A stretch of DNA of 64,000 nt from Chloroflexota bacterium (lineage in GTDB: Bacteria; Chloroflexota; Dehalococcoidia; JACQUA01): assembly GCA_016210565.1 (NCBI GenBank), contig JACQUA010000367.1, positions 1-64,000 on the forward strand, written 5' to 3'. Shown piece after piece: positions 54,091 to 63,835 of this stretch (position 1 is its first letter; each line of letters opens with the position of its first letter). Under the pieces are notes generated by a model. That model searched no databases. It was not told the DNA's origin and saw only the letters and a list, made by a program, of their open reading frames with translations. Made by a program: the position numbers and the translations under genes.

Positions 54091-54579
54091 CTAGGCGGCG
54101 GCCTCCGGCTGCGGCTTCACTTCAGGCGCCGCAGGGGCGCCGGCGGCAGGCGCGGCCTTTGATGCTGACGCAAGCTGTCCGGCGTGCGGGTGCTCCGCCC
54201 CGGCGTAAACCTTCAGCTTCCGGTACATGGCCGCTCCCAGGCGGGTGCGCGGCAGCATACCCTTGACGGCCTTCTCGAAGGCCCTGGTCGGGTGCTGCGC
54301 CACCACTTCCCTGTAGGAAGCGGCTTTGAAGCCACCGGGGTATCCCGAATGGCGGTAATACATCTTGTCGGTCTCTTTTTTGCCTGTCACCCGGATTTTC
54401 GATACGTTGATGACAACCACAAAGTCTCCGGTGTCCACATTCCGGGTGAATACAGGCTTGTTCTTCCCCATGAGGAGACAGGCCACCTGGGTAGCCAACC
54501 TGCCCATCACCTGGCCCGAGGCATCCACCAGATGCCACTGTCTTTCCAACTCTTTGGGTTTAGCGGTAAAGGTCTTCAT
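54091..54579 (-). CDS. rplM: Ribosomal protein L13
   Basis: 162 residues against 142-148 usual. The core [30 protein letters not shown] and [11 protein letters not shown] is intact. About 25 extra residues follow the conserved [11 protein letters not shown], rich in Ala and Pro. The start overlaps the truA stop (ATGA), so translation is coupled. Confidence 0.95.
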   Translation of the reverse strand: MKTFTAKPKELERQWHLVDASGQVMGRLATQVACLLMGKNKPVFTRNVDTGDFVVVINVSKIRVTGKKETDKMYYRHSGYPGGFKAASYREVVAQHPTRAFEKAVKGMLPRTRLGAAMYRKLKVYAGAEHPHAGQLASASKAAPAAGAPAAPEVKPQPEAAA

Positions 54580-55361
54580 GCATTCTCTCCAGGCTGTCCG
54601 GCATAATTGACTCTTACCAGGTAAAGCCCCTGGGCCGGCGCCGTGTCTGATATTATCCCTCTTTGTTTGCTTTCCAGCAACCGGCCGAAGTCTTCGAGCG
54701 GCATTCTCCCGAGACCGACCCCGATCAGCGCGCTTACCGTGCGCCGGATTTGATGAGGCAGAAAAGAGTTAGCCGTTATGTAAAACATGATTACCGGCCG
54801 TCTCTTTCTTACCCCCGCTTCGTAGACCCGGCGAACGGTGTTCCTCGGCTGTTTTCCCAGTTTGCTGGTAAAGCTAACAAAGTCATGTTCTCCGACCAGA
54901 AGGGAGCAGGCCCTGTTCATGGCCGCGATATTCAATTTACCCGGCAGAGGACAGCTATAGTTCCTCCAGAGGGCTGCACCTTCGGTGCTATCCAGAATGT
55001 AGTACCGGTACTCCCGGCTCAAGGCGTCCCGCTGGACGTTGAACCCCGCCGGCGCCTCGAACGTCTTCTGTATGACGATGTCTTTGGGCAGGTAGTGGTT
55101 CAGCGCTCTGGCAAAGGTCTCCGGTGAGAGCCTGGAGCCAGTCCGGAAGCTGACTACCTGGCCCTTGGCGTGGACACCGGTGTCTGTCCGGCTGGCCGCC
55201 AGCACCCTGACACGCTCCCCGGTTGTCTTCAGTATCGCGCTTTCCAGTTCCCCCTGGACCGTCGGCGCCGCCGGCTGCCATTGAAACCCCCGGTAGTTAC
55301 TCCCATCGTACTCAACTACGAGCCCGATCTTCCTTACCGCTTCGCGGTTCGCAGTGGTCAT
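54576..55361 (-). CDS. truA: tRNA pseudouridine synthase A
   Basis: 261 residues. It makes pseudouridine at tRNA positions 38-40. The catalytic Asp is in [30 protein letters not shown] opens the fold and [19 protein letters not shown] is the family's C-terminal block. Its place between rplQ and rplM is common in Gram-positive-type clusters. Confidence 0.95.
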   Translation of the reverse strand: MTTANREAVRKIGLVVEYDGSNYRGFQWQPAAPTVQGELESAILKTTGERVRVLAASRTDTGVHAKGQVVSFRTGSRLSPETFARALNHYLPKDIVIQKTFEAPAGFNVQRDALSREYRYYILDSTEGAALWRNYSCPLPGKLNIAAMNRACSLLVGEHDFVSFTSKLGKQPRNTVRRVYEAGVRKRRPVIMFYITANSFLPHQIRRTVSALIGVGLGRMPLEDFGRLLESKQRGIISDTAPAQGLYLVRVNYAGQPGENA

Positions 55362-55394
55362 CTGCCGGAAAGACTACGCCGGGTACCCCTGGCC

Positions 55395-55748
55395 CTATTT
55401 GACCAGCTCAATCTTGGCCATCGGCGCCCCGTCCCCGTGGCGAGGCGGCAATTTGATAATGCGTGTGTACCCTCCGGGCCTGCCGGCATACCGCGGGCCA
55501 AGCTCTGTGAATACCTTATCAACGACGGCTTTATCAGAAAGGAAAGAAAGCGCCCGCCGGCGGGCGCCCAGCCCCCCGTCCTTTCCCATCGTGATAACCC
55601 TCTCACAGAGGCTCTGAATCTCTTTCGCTTTCGGTTCGGTGGTCTGGACGTACTCGTGGAGCAAAACGTCCCTGACCAGATTGCGATACATCGCCAATCG
55701 GTGATCGGTGGGCCTATCGAATCTTCTGCCCGCTACCCGGTGTCTCAT
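55395..55748 (-). CDS. rplQ: Ribosomal protein L17
   Basis: 117 residues, usual size. MRHRVAGRRFDRPTDHRLAM and VHTKVFTELG-like AVVDKVFTELGPRYAGRPGG are L17 signatures. It follows rpoA, with a repeat spacer of about 190 bases, longer than the usual few tens. Confidence 0.95.
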   Translation of the reverse strand: MRHRVAGRRFDRPTDHRLAMYRNLVRDVLLHEYVQTTEPKAKEIQSLCERVITMGKDGGLGARRRALSFLSDKAVVDKVFTELGPRYAGRPGGYTRIIKLPPRHGDGAPMAKIELVK

Positions 55749-55769
55749 ATCTTATCTCTCCAGGTTGAA

Positions 55770-55885
55770 AAGAGGAAATGACGAATGACGAAGTCCGAAT
55801 GACGAATGACAAATGTGGGCCTCCTTGTGCATTCGAACTTTGAACATTAATTCGTCATTCTAATTTCGTCATTCGCCATTTTGAT
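55770..55885. repeat. R1 repeat in the rpoA-rplQ gap
   Basis: ATGACGAATGACGAAGTCCG ... TTCGTCATTCTAATTTCGTC, an R1 palindrome placed inside the alpha ribosomal operon. Confidence 0.8.
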
Positions 55886-55939
55886 TTCCGCTCGTCCCGG
55901 GCAGCATTCCGTGCCCGGGATTTCGGATTTAGCTCCATG

Positions 55940-57001
55940 CTATTCCCCTTCATCCCCTTCTTCCTCCCCCTCGCCCTCCTCTGAACCCTTCAGACCTATT
56001 TCCTTCAGTTTTTCCAGCTCAAGAATCGGCCCTGGCTTGCCGGTCTCTTCCTTGCCCGGCTCTTCGCTACTCATCAAAGAATAGCCGAGCTCTTTCAGGC
56101 GCTGGAGCAATTCCTCCCGTGACTTCTGGCCGAAATGCCGCAGTTTGTTCAGGTCCTCCTCGCTCTTGCTCAACAGCTCGCCCAGGGTGTTTATGCCACC
56201 CCTCCTCAGGCAGTTCAGCGTCCGCGTGGAAAAGCCCAAATCCGCCACGGGCTTGTTGAACTGCTCGGGGCTCAAAAAACGCCGCAGAAGCTGCTTCTCT
56301 GCGGTCTTCATGGAAACCTTCACCAGGTCCTCGAAGGCGCTCAGGTGTTCGATCAGTATTCTCGCCGCCTGGCTAACGGCTTCCAGCGGCGTCATCGTGG
56401 AATCCGTCCAGACTTCCAGAACCAGCTTTTCGTAGTTCGCTTCCTGACCCACCCGGATGGGATCGACCTTGTAGTTAACCTTGCGGACCGGCGAGAAGAT
56501 GGCATCCACCGGAATAGAACCAACGGGCAGCCCGTCGGCGCGGTTCGCCGGAGCGTATCCCTTGCCCTGCTCGACATTAAGCTCGACGAACAACCTGGCG
56601 TCGGAGGAATCCAGAGTTGCCAGCCGGAGTTCCGGATTGATGATCTCATAGTCCGCGGTAGCCTTGACATCGGCAGCGCTGACTATCCCTTCCCCCGAGA
56701 CAGTCAGCGTCAGTTTCCCGGGCCGGTCAGACAGCGCCCGGAAACGCAGCCCCTTCACATTCTGGATGAATTCGATCGCGTCTTCTTTCATATGAGGGAT
56801 GGTGGAAAACTCGTGTTGTACCCCCTCGATCTTGATCCAGGTGACCGCGGCGCCAGTTAAGGAGCCCCACAGAACCCTTCGCAGAGCGTTCCCCAGTGTA
56901 ATGCCAAACCCTCGCTCCAGGGGCTCGGCAACGAATCGCCCGTAGTCCTGTGAGCTCTCAACACATTCGACCTTGGGTAAAGGCGTTTGATTGGGCAACA
57001 T
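55940..57001 (-). CDS. rpoA: RNA polymerase alpha subunit
   Basis: 353 residues, 20-40 above the usual. The N-terminal dimerisation domain shows ERGFGITLGNALRRVL and the C-terminal DNA-binding domain shows TRTLNCLRRGGINTLGEL. After SYSLMSSEEP a strongly acidic tail (GSEEGEGEEEGDEGE) extends the C-terminus. It follows rpsD with a gap of 31 bases. Confidence 0.96.
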   Translation of the reverse strand: MLPNQTPLPKVECVESSQDYGRFVAEPLERGFGITLGNALRRVLWGSLTGAAVTWIKIEGVQHEFSTIPHMKEDAIEFIQNVKGLRFRALSDRPGKLTLTVSGEGIVSAADVKATADYEIINPELRLATLDSSDARLFVELNVEQGKGYAPANRADGLPVGSIPVDAIFSPVRKVNYKVDPIRVGQEANYEKLVLEVWTDSTMTPLEAVSQAARILIEHLSAFEDLVKVSMKTAEKQLLRRFLSPEQFNKPVADLGFSTRTLNCLRRGGINTLGELLSKSEEDLNKLRHFGQKSREELLQRLKELGYSLMSSEEPGKEETGKPGPILELEKLKEIGLKGSEEGEGEEEGDEGE

Positions 57002-57032
57002 TTTCTCCTTAATGAACTGTCGCGAAGCAACC

Positions 57033-57659
57033 TTAGCGAGAGTAGTAGGCCACTACCGCGTTTTCGTCGAACCTGGATTCCGTATCTGTCCTGGCGGGCA
57101 ACGAAATAACTTTCCCGCACATTTTCTCCGGGTCGACATTCAACCACGCCGGAATGGTCTTGCTCTTGATTTTTTCGGCGACGGCCTTGCACAACTCCGA
57201 TTTCTTGCTGGGTTCCCGCCAGCACACCGTGTCCCCCGCTTTGACCTGGATCGAAGGCACGTTCACCTTTTGGTCGTTCAGGACCAGATGACCGTGCCGG
57301 ACGATCTGCCGCGCCTGGGCGTGGGAATCGGCAAACCCCATGAGAAGGACAACGTTGTCCAGCCGGCATTCCAGAAGCTGCACCAGCATTTCACCGGTCT
57401 TTCCCGGCCTTCTCATGGCCTCGCCGAAGACCTTCTGGAACGGCCGTTCCATCAGGCCATAGTAATATCTTCCTTTTTGCTTTTCCCTCAACTGAAGGCC
57501 CCGGTCAGACTGTTTCCGGCGTCTGGTCGAGGTCTGTCCCGGAGGCGAGCTCCGCCTCTCCACGCCACACTTCGGTGTGAAGCACCGATCCCCCTTGAGA
57601 AACAGCTTTAATCCGTTGCGCCGGCAAACGCGGCAAACTGCATCGATATATCGGGCCAT
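57033..57659 (-). CDS. rpsD: Ribosomal protein S4
   Basis: 208 residues from ATG 57659 with GGAGG nine bases upstream; a longer frame to 57695 is rejected. CRVCRRNGLKLFLKGDRC then PKC gives four N-terminal Cys, the zinc-binding C+ form. The S4 RNA-binding domain (LECRLDNVVLLMGFADSHAQ) follows. S4 also represses this operon in many bacteria. Confidence 0.95.
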   Translation of the reverse strand: MARYIDAVCRVCRRNGLKLFLKGDRCFTPKCGVERRSSPPGQTSTRRRKQSDRGLQLREKQKGRYYYGLMERPFQKVFGEAMRRPGKTGEMLVQLLECRLDNVVLLMGFADSHAQARQIVRHGHLVLNDQKVNVPSIQVKAGDTVCWREPSKKSELCKAVAEKIKSKTIPAWLNVDPEKMCGKVISLPARTDTESRFDENAVVAYYSR

Positions 57660-57664
57660 ATGTA

Positions 57665-58060
57665 CTATACCCTCCTTCTCTTGGAAGGACGGCACCCGTT
57701 GTGCGGAACCGGCGTCACATCGCGAATGCCCGAGATGGTCAGTCCCGCAGCCTGCAGCGAACGTATCGCCGCCTCCCGGCCGCTGCCCGGACCCTTGACG
57801 AATACCTCGACGCGCCGCAGGCCAACTTCCATCGCCTTCCTGGCGGTGTCGGTGGCCGCCATCTGCGCCGCGAAAGGCGTCCCCTTTCTCGACCCCTTGA
57901 ACCCTACTTTTCCGGAGCTGGCCGAGCTGATGACATTTCCTTCCGGGTCGGTCAGGGTTATTATGGTGTTGTTAAATGTGGACTGGATAAAAGCCTTACC
58001 GCGAGGAATGGACTTCTTTTCTTTTTTCTTGGTGCGAGGCCTGGTAGCTTTATCTGCCAT
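57665..58060 (-). CDS. rpsK: Ribosomal protein S11
   Basis: 131 residues. [20 protein letters not shown] and [17 protein letters not shown] are S11 signatures, and the [13 protein letters not shown] end is conserved. Five bases separate it from rpsD. Confidence 0.96.
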   Translation of the reverse strand: MADKATRPRTKKKEKKSIPRGKAFIQSTFNNTIITLTDPEGNVISSASSGKVGFKGSRKGTPFAAQMAATDTARKAMEVGLRRVEVFVKGPGSGREAAIRSLQAAGLTISGIRDVTPVPHNGCRPSKRRRV

Positions 58061-58084
58061 GATTACCTTCTCTATTACAAAGCT

Positions 58085-58230
58085 CTAAACTCGAGATTCT
58101 ACATTCTAAACAAATCCCAATCACCAAAATTAAAATCCGAAACAGACAGTCAAGCCAACTGGTTTTGAATTTGGTTCTTCGGTTTTTGATATTGTTTAGG
58201 ATTTAGATATTCGGATTTCTGATTTTCCTC
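58085..58230. repeat. R1b repeat in the rpsM-rpsK gap
   Basis: CCAATCACCAAAATTAAAATCC ... TTAGGATTTAGATATTCGG (in part), a TAAATC/GATTTA-type R1b unit between two ribosomal genes normally only a few bases apart. Confidence 0.75.
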
Positions 58231-58235
58231 TTGAG

Positions 58236-58622
58236 TTATTTCTTGGCGCCTGGCTTGCGACCGCGTCCGGCAACCGTCTTGCGGGCCCCCCGCTTGGTCC
58301 GGGCGTTGGTCCGCGTCCTCTGCCCGTGGACCGGCAGCCCGCGCCGGTGTCTCTGCCCCTTGTACGCCCCTATTTCAATCAGTTTCTTGATATTAAGGCT
58401 GACTTCCTTCCGGAGGTCTCCTTCCACCCTGTATTCTTTGTCGATGACCTCACGGATCCGGCTGAGTTCTTCTTCCTTGATATCCTTGACCCGGGTGTCG
58501 GGGTTGACGCCCGCCTTGGCCAGGATAATCTTGCTGTTGTTAGGTCCCACCCCGTAGAGATAGGCCAGGGAGAACTCTATTTTCTTGTTCGCCGGGAGAT
58601 CGACGCCCGCAATACGTGCCAT
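58236..58622 (-). CDS. rpsM: Ribosomal protein S13
   Basis: 128 residues. [20 protein letters not shown] and [18 protein letters not shown] are diagnostic. Ends in the usual basic tail. Repeats occupy both flanking gaps. Confidence 0.96.
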   Translation of the reverse strand: MARIAGVDLPANKKIEFSLAYLYGVGPNNSKIILAKAGVNPDTRVKDIKEEELSRIREVIDKEYRVEGDLRKEVSLNIKKLIEIGAYKGQRHRRGLPVHGQRTRTNARTKRGARKTVAGRGRKPGAKK

Positions 58623-58654
58623 TTTTCTTCTACCTGTTTCAGATTGAATTAATC

Positions 58655-58880
58655 AAGGGCCAAATCCGAAATCCTGAACACTAAATCCCAAACAAGTTCA
58701 AAATCCCAATAACGAAACCCAAAACACCGATTCGGCCCGTTCCTGTTTGGCTTTCGGACATTTGATATTGTTTGGGAAATGTCACCCTGAGCGCAGTCGA
58801 AGGGTCTTTGGCGCCCCGGTGGCCGAAGGATTCTTCGCTCCGACTCACTGGCGCTCGTCTCCGCTCAGAATGACAATTTC
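58655..58880. repeat. R1b + R3 repeats in the rpmJ-rpsM gap
   Basis: CAAATCCGAAATCCTGAACA with a matching TTTGGCTTTCGGACATTTGA arm, then an R3 unit (GTCACCCTGAGCGCAGTCGA ... CGCTCAGAATGACA). Confidence 0.8.
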
Positions 58881-58884
58881 GCCC

Positions 58885-58998
58885 TTACCCTTGTCTTTGC
58901 TTGTGCCGGGGGTTCGAACACAACACCCGGACTACGCCTTTCCGCCTTATGATCTTGCACTTTTCACAGCGCGTTTTGACCGAAGCTCTTACTTTCAT
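58885..58998 (-). CDS. rpmJ: Ribosomal protein L36
   Basis: 37 residues, the full family length. [20 protein letters not shown] and [12 protein letters not shown] include the CxxC...C...H zinc ligands of the classical L36. Its place between infA and rpsM is the conserved order. It is short and easily missed in gene calling. Confidence 0.95.
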   Translation of the reverse strand: MKVRASVKTRCEKCKIIRRKGVVRVLCSNPRHKQRQG

Positions 58999-59013
58999 TG
59001 GTTATGATCTCTC

Positions 59014-59232
59014 TTACTTAAACCGGTAGGTAATACGCCCTCTCGTCAGGTCATAGGGCGATAGCTCTACCAGGACCTTGTCCCCGGGCAATATCTTGAT
59101 GAAATGCAGCCGGATTTTCCCGGATATGTGCGCCAGCACCTTGTGCCCATTCGGAAGCTCGACCCGGAACATGGCATTAGGCAAACTTTCGAGTACAGTT
59201 CCCTCGACTTCTATCGTCTCTTTTTTTGGCAT
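59014..59232 (-). CDS. infA: Translation initiation factor IF-1
   Basis: 72 residues. [20 protein letters not shown] and [19 protein letters not shown] are the single S1-like domain of IF-1. It blocks the A site during initiation. Fifteen bases separate it from rpmJ. Confidence 0.97.
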   Translation of the reverse strand: MPKKETIEVEGTVLESLPNAMFRVELPNGHKVLAHISGKIRLHFIKILPGDKVLVELSPYDLTRGRITYRFK

Positions 59233-59279
59233 TAACTACAATTCTACGCCTATAACGCTAACCTGACAAGCCAGAACCA

Positions 59280-59470
59280 AAATGACGAATGACGACCCCC
59301 GACTTAATCGGGGGCGGATGACGAATCAATCCTCAAAATCCGAAGGTCCAAAAACGGCTTCCATTCGTCATTCGTCATTGCGAGCGAAGCGCGGCAATCT
59401 CCCACATGGCCAGACACCCAGGGGATTGCTTCGCTTCGCTCGCAATGACATTTCGAATTTCGTCATTTTT
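59280..59470. repeat. R1 + R2 repeats in the map-infA gap
   Basis: ATGACGAATGACGACCCCCG, a short ...CATTCGTCATTCGTC arm, then the R2 palindrome CATTGCGAGCGAAGCGCGG ... GCTTCGCTCGCAATGAC. Confidence 0.85.
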
Positions 59471-59472
59471 TC

Positions 59473-60222
59473 TCAAAGGGCCGTCAAAATATCGGCCCCG
59501 TTCTCTCGTATGGCAATAGTGTGCTCAAAGTGGGCGGAGATACCGCCATCGGCCGTCAGTACGGTCCACATATTGGGCGCCACCCTGGTCCGCCAGGTCC
59601 CGGTATTGACCATGGGCTCGATAGCCAGGGTCATCCCCCGGCGCAACACCATCCCCTGTCCCCGAACCCCCATGTTCGGAACCTGGGGGTCTTCGTGCAG
59701 GTTGGTGCCAATCCCGTGACCCGAATACTCACGGACCACGGAGAAACCCTTCTTCTCGGCATATTGCCCGATGGCGAAGGACACGTCACCCAGGTGGGCG
59801 CCATCTCTGGCCGCCTTAATCCCCTCGTCCAGCGCCCCCTTCGTCGCTTCCATAAGCTCCAGCAACCCCGGTGACACCCTGCCGATGCCAACGGTAGTCG
59901 CGCCGTCCCCTTGAAAGCCCTTATATATGGCGCCCACATCCAGGGACACCAGGTCGCCCTCTTTCAGGACGCGGTCTCCAGGAATCCCGTGGACGATTTC
60001 GTCGTTTACCGAAACGCAGATGTTAGCCGGAAATCCCCGGTAGCCTAAGAACGACGGAATGGCCCCGTGTTTCCTGATCTCCTCGCCCGCGATTGTGTCG
60101 AGCTCCTTCGTCTTCATACCGACTCTAACGGAGCTCGCCAGTTTCGCCAGCGTCAGCGCCACGATCCTGCCCGCCTGCCTCATCAGGGCGATTTCGTAAT
60201 GCGATTTTATGACTATTCCCAT
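59473..60222 (-). CDS. map: Methionine aminopeptidase type I
   Basis: 249 residues. It removes N-terminal Met from nascent proteins. The metal ligands are in VSLDVGAIYKGFQGDGATT (two Asp), GHGIGTNLHE (His) and LAIEPMV (Glu); VNDEIVHGIPG holds the substrate-binding His. Usual length and position next to adk. Confidence 0.95.
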   Translation of the reverse strand: MGIVIKSHYEIALMRQAGRIVALTLAKLASSVRVGMKTKELDTIAGEEIRKHGAIPSFLGYRGFPANICVSVNDEIVHGIPGDRVLKEGDLVSLDVGAIYKGFQGDGATTVGIGRVSPGLLELMEATKGALDEGIKAARDGAHLGDVSFAIGQYAEKKGFSVVREYSGHGIGTNLHEDPQVPNMGVRGQGMVLRRGMTLAIEPMVNTGTWRTRVAPNMWTVLTADGGISAHFEHTIAIRENGADILTAL

Positions 60223-60224
60223 TA

Positions 60225-60430
60225 TTCATGAAGATCCGAAATCCGAATCTCTAAACACTAAACAAATTCCAATACCGAGGTATGTCACCCCGAGCCGGAA
60301 GCCTGAGCGAAGCGAAGGGGCAGTCGAAGGGTCTTTGCTCTCCCCCCCCGGGAAAGATTCTTCGTCTCCGACTCGCTTGCGCTCGTCTTCGCTCAGAATG
60401 ACATTTTCTCCCCCTTTTTCAAAGGGGGAT
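60225..60430. repeat. R1b, R3 and R5 repeats in the adk-map gap
   Basis: TCCGAAATCCGAATCTCTAA, an R3 pair (GTCACCCCGAGCCGG ... CGCTCAGAATGACA) and an R5 palindrome (CCCCCTTTTTCAAAGGGGGA). The last two overlap the 3' end of adk. Confidence 0.8.
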
Positions 60431-61070
60431 TAAGAGCTGTCTTCAACAAGACCCAGACTCCCTCCGGCGTTCGACCGCCACCATCGATCTCCAGGAGTTT
60501 ATCCCGCTTCGAGTAGTAGTCAATCAGCGGCTGGGTCTGTCTGAAGTATTCCTGCAAACGCTTTTTAATTGTCTCGGGTTTATCGTCATCTCTTTGATAG
60601 AGCCTGCCCCCGCACTTATCGCACTTTCCCGGCACCCTGGGGCGAGCCGTCACTTCGTGAAACGGGGTCTGGCATTTCTCGCAAATCCAGCGGCCGCCCA
60701 GGCGCTGTAACAGCTCTTCCTCGGGCACCTTGAGATAGACTACCTTATCAATGTCTCTCCCGGTCTCTGCGAGGGCCTTGTTCAGCGCCTCGGCCTGCTC
60801 GATGTTCCTGGGAAAACCGTCCAGCATGATCCCCTCGCCGGTGTCGGGTTCCTTGAGGCGCTCCAGAATCATGGATATCGTTATATCGTTGGGCACCAGC
60901 GCGCCCTTATCCATGTACGTCTTGGCCAGAAGGCCCAGCCGGGTGCCCTGCTGAGCGTTCTTCCGGAACAAGTCGCCCGAAGCGATATGGGCCAACTTCA
61001 TCTCTTTTGAGAGAAAGGCCGCCTGAGTCCCCTTGCCCGCGCCGGGGGCGCCCAATAGAATCAAATACAT
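60393..61070 (-). CDS. adk: Adenylate kinase
   Basis: 225 residues from ATG 61070. It converts ATP and AMP to two ADP. The P-loop is GAPGAGKGTQ, the AMP-binding block LDGFPRNIEQAEAL is present, and the LID holds CEKC and CDKC, the zinc form. After the normal end (VWVLLKTAL) the frame runs on as NPPLKKGEKMSF; these twelve codons are R5 and R3 repeat and their TGA ends the gene. Longer 5' starts would read an R3 repeat and are rejected. Confidence 0.95.
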   Translation of the reverse strand: MYLILLGAPGAGKGTQAAFLSKEMKLAHIASGDLFRKNAQQGTRLGLLAKTYMDKGALVPNDITISMILERLKEPDTGEGIMLDGFPRNIEQAEALNKALAETGRDIDKVVYLKVPEEELLQRLGGRWICEKCQTPFHEVTARPRVPGKCDKCGGRLYQRDDDKPETIKKRLQEYFRQTQPLIDYYSKRDKLLEIDGGGRTPEGVWVLLKTALNPPLKKGEKMSF

Positions 61071-61084
61071 TGGTTTACTGAATC

Positions 61085-61238
61085 CTCTGCCTTTGGTCCC
61101 TGACAATCCTTCGTGCCCGTTGGACGGAGCACCGTGAAGGATGTATATAGGGATGTCATTCTGAGCGTAGTCGAAGAATCCTTTGGGGCGGGGAGCTACA
61201 TGAAAGACCCTTCGACTTCGCTCAGGGTGACATCGAAA
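61085..61238. repeat. R3 repeat in the secY-adk gap
   Basis: TGTCATTCTGAGCGTAGTCG ... CTTCGCTCAGGGTGACATCG, with ...ACCGTGAAGGATG upstream, filling the 170 bases between two genes that are adjacent in most bacteria. Confidence 0.85.
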
Positions 61239-61240
61239 CA

Positions 61241-62572
61241 TTACCGGATGAATCCTTCGTAATGGCGGACCAGCAACTGGGCTTCCAGTTGCTTCATGGT
61301 ATCCAGGACCACTCCGATCACGATAAGCAGTCCGGTGCTGGATAGCTGCAGGATCTGGCCGGCGGTGCCGGTCGTCTGCTGCACCAGCCATGGCGAAATA
61401 GCGACCACCGCCAGGAACATGGCCCCGCCCCAGGTTATGCGGTTAATGACCCGGTTAAGATATTCCTCGGTAAGCTTGCCGGGCCGGATGCCCGGGACAA
61501 ACCCCCCCTGCTTCTGCAGGGTTTCCGCCAGGTTCTGCTGCTGGAATATCACCATGGTGTAGAAAAAGGCGAAGCCCAGCACCAGCACGAAATACAGTGT
61601 CCAGTAAAACCAGTTGGCGCCGTTAAACCACCTGGCCACGAGCTGGGCCGCCTGCCCGACAAACCCGGAGCTGTTCTGAAAATAGCCGGCCACCGTACCG
61701 GGGAAGATCATGATCGACATGGCAAATATCAGGGGGATCATGCCGGCGCTGTTTACCCTCAGCGGGATATGCGTTGAGCCCCCCTGCCGCATCACCCGGC
61801 CCCGCTGGAAAACGGTCCGGGCGTACTGTACCGGGATGCGCCGGTGCGCCTCGGTAAACATAACTATGACGACGACCAGTACCATCCCCAGCACCAGGAA
61901 GGCGATGAGGCTCGGAATGTTCTCCCGCGCCAGAAACCCCTGGCCCACCATCGTCGGCAAACCGGAAACAATGCCTCCAAAGATGAGGATGGAAATACCA
62001 TTACCGATGCCCCGCTCCGTAATCAGCTCTCCCAGCCACACCAGGAACATCGTGCCGGCCACCATGGAAAATACCATGCTCACCGTTGGCAGCAGCCGGG
62101 CGCCGGTAAGTCCAATGCCAACCCCCGTGACCACCCTTTCGTTGCTGAGCAGGACGAGTTGTCCGTAGGCCTGCAATGCCGCCAGCGGCACCGTGACCCA
62201 GTGGGTAATTACATTCAGCCGGTTGCGCCCCGCCTCGCCCTCCTTCGAAAGGGCCGCCAGGCTGGGTATCACCGGGATGAGGAGCTGCATCACAATCGAC
62301 GAAGTAATGTATGGATATACGCCCATGGCGGCCACGCTGAAGTTCCTCATGGCCCCGCCGCTGAACAGGTCCAGCATCCCCATTATCTGGTTTCGTTCGA
62401 AAAGGCTCCGCAACTGCACCAGGTCTATTCCCGGCAGCGGGACATGCGCCACGAAGCGGAATATCACCAGGATGCCCAGGGTGAACAGTATCTTGCGCCT
62501 CAGGTCAGGTAGACCGAAGGCATCCACCATGGCCTGGAGGAGCTTGGATACGCCTTCTCTTGGCTGCCTCAT
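61241..62572 (-). CDS. secY: Preprotein translocase subunit SecY
   Basis: 443 residues with ten membrane segments. [20 protein letters not shown], the plug region [20 protein letters not shown] and TSSIVMQL are SecY signatures. It forms the protein-export channel with SecE and SecG. Its start overlaps the rplO stop by four bases (ATGA). Confidence 0.96.
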   Translation of the reverse strand: MRQPREGVSKLLQAMVDAFGLPDLRRKILFTLGILVIFRFVAHVPLPGIDLVQLRSLFERNQIMGMLDLFSGGAMRNFSVAAMGVYPYITSSIVMQLLIPVIPSLAALSKEGEAGRNRLNVITHWVTVPLAALQAYGQLVLLSNERVVTGVGIGLTGARLLPTVSMVFSMVAGTMFLVWLGELITERGIGNGISILIFGGIVSGLPTMVGQGFLARENIPSLIAFLVLGMVLVVVIVMFTEAHRRIPVQYARTVFQRGRVMRQGGSTHIPLRVNSAGMIPLIFAMSIMIFPGTVAGYFQNSSGFVGQAAQLVARWFNGANWFYWTLYFVLVLGFAFFYTMVIFQQQNLAETLQKQGGFVPGIRPGKLTEEYLNRVINRITWGGAMFLAVVAISPWLVQQTTGTAGQILQLSSTGLLIVIGVVLDTMKQLEAQLLVRHYEGFIR

Positions 62573-63021
62573 CCGGAGATGACCTCTGCTTTGCCGCCCA
62601 AAGACTCGATCTGGGACCTGGCCGAGGCGGAGTAAGCGTGGGCCTTGACGACCAGGGAATGTTCCAACTTGCCGTCACCCAGGATCTTGACGGGCTTCCT
62701 GACGGATTTGATCAGGCCGGCCTCTACCAGAGTCTCCGGCGTGACATCTGTTCCCGCGCCGAAGGCATTCAATGATCCCACGTCAACAAGGGAATACTCT
62801 TTCTTGAATATGTTCTTGAACCCCCGCTTCGATGGCAGCCGTTTTATCAGGGGAAGCTGCCCGCCTTCAAACCCCGGCCGCACGCCGCCGCCGGCGCGGG
62901 CCTTCTGGCCCTTCTGTCCCTTACCTGAATAGGTGCCATGCCCGCTTCCGTTACCCCGCCCCACCCGCTTCCTCTTGAACTTTGAGCCCGGGGCGGGCTT
63001 CAATTCGTTTTGCCGTACCAA
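62569..63021 (-). CDS. rplO: Ribosomal protein L15
   Basis: 150 residues. [20 protein letters not shown] and [20 protein letters not shown] are diagnostic of the glycine-rich N-terminal arm. It overlaps secY, so the two are coupled. Confidence 0.96.
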   Translation of the reverse strand: MVRQNELKPAPGSKFKRKRVGRGNGSGHGTYSGKGQKGQKARAGGGVRPGFEGGQLPLIKRLPSKRGFKNIFKKEYSLVDVGSLNAFGAGTDVTPETLVEAGLIKSVRKPVKILGDGKLEHSLVVKAHAYSASARSQIESLGGKAEVISG

Positions 63022-63026
63022 AGGGT

Positions 63027-63212
63027 CTATTTCCCCCCTTCTTCTACTTTGACCAGATGCCGGACCTTGGTGACCATTCCCCTGATGTCAGGAGTATCGT
63101 GATGCCTGACGCTCTGGTTCAAACGGTGCAGTCCCAGGGCCCTGATGGTATCCTTCTGGTCCTTGGAATAGCCGATAGCGCTCTTGATCCAGGTCACGAT
63201 CAATTCAGGCAA
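63027..63212 (-). CDS. rpmD: Ribosomal protein L30
   Basis: 61 residues. [20 protein letters not shown] and [20 protein letters not shown] match L30. The start lies inside the end of rpsE (eight-base overlap). Confidence 0.95.
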   Translation of the reverse strand: MPELIVTWIKSAIGYSKDQKDTIRALGLHRLNQSVRHHDTPDIRGMVTKVRHLVKVEEGGK

Positions 63213-63729
63213 CGTCGCCTCCCTCCGGTCCGGGCCCGGGTGTCACCGCAGTCTCGGCCTTTTTCAGTTGTCTCAGGCTGGTCAACCCGAGAATGGTTGC
63301 TTTGGCAAGATTCACCGGGTTCGGGTTTCCCAGGGACTTGGTCAGGACGTCCCTGATTCCTGCCGCTTCCAGAACGGCGCGCACGCCTCCGCCGGCCACC
63401 AGACCCGTCCCCGGGGAAGCCGGCTTCAACAAGAGCTTCGAAGCGCTGAACTTCACCCTGGTTTCATGGGGTATGGTCCCGCCAATCATCGGAACGGAGA
63501 CCATGCTCTTCCGCGCCGACACTCCGGCCTTGCGGATAGCCTCCGGCACCTCGTGCGCCTTGCCTATGCCCAGGCCAACCCTGCCCTGCCCGTCGCCAAC
63601 CACCACCACAGCGCTGAAACCGAACCGCTTGCCGCCCTTCACCACTTTGGCCACGCGGTTTATATATACGATCTTTTCTTTCAGAGCAACTTCCGGAGCT
63701 TCCTCCAGCATTTCAGTTCGAGAAACCAT
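63205..63729 (-). CDS. rpsE: Ribosomal protein S5
   Basis: 174 residues. [20 protein letters not shown] and [20 protein letters not shown] are the S5 double-stranded RNA-binding signature. It overlaps rpmD by eight bases and is separated from rplR by a repeat-like palindrome. Confidence 0.96.
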   Translation of the reverse strand: MVSRTEMLEEAPEVALKEKIVYINRVAKVVKGGKRFGFSAVVVVGDGQGRVGLGIGKAHEVPEAIRKAGVSARKSMVSVPMIGGTIPHETRVKFSASKLLLKPASPGTGLVAGGGVRAVLEAAGIRDVLTKSLGNPNPVNLAKATILGLTSLRQLKKAETAVTPGPGPEGGDVA

Positions 63730-63744
63730 AGTACTTCCTCAAGA

Positions 63745-63835
63745 ATCACGAAAAGAATTCAGAATTCAGAATTCTGAATTCAGAAGCTAAAAGGTGAGTT
63801 CCTTCTGACTTCTGGATTCTGAATTCTGGATTCTC
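63745..63835. repeat. R11 AGAATTCAGAATTC palindrome in the rplR-rpsE gap
   Basis: AGAATTCAGAATTCAGAATT followed by TTCTGGATTCTGAATTCTGG: short GAATTC-rich inverted units in a gap usually under 30 bases. Confidence 0.8.
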
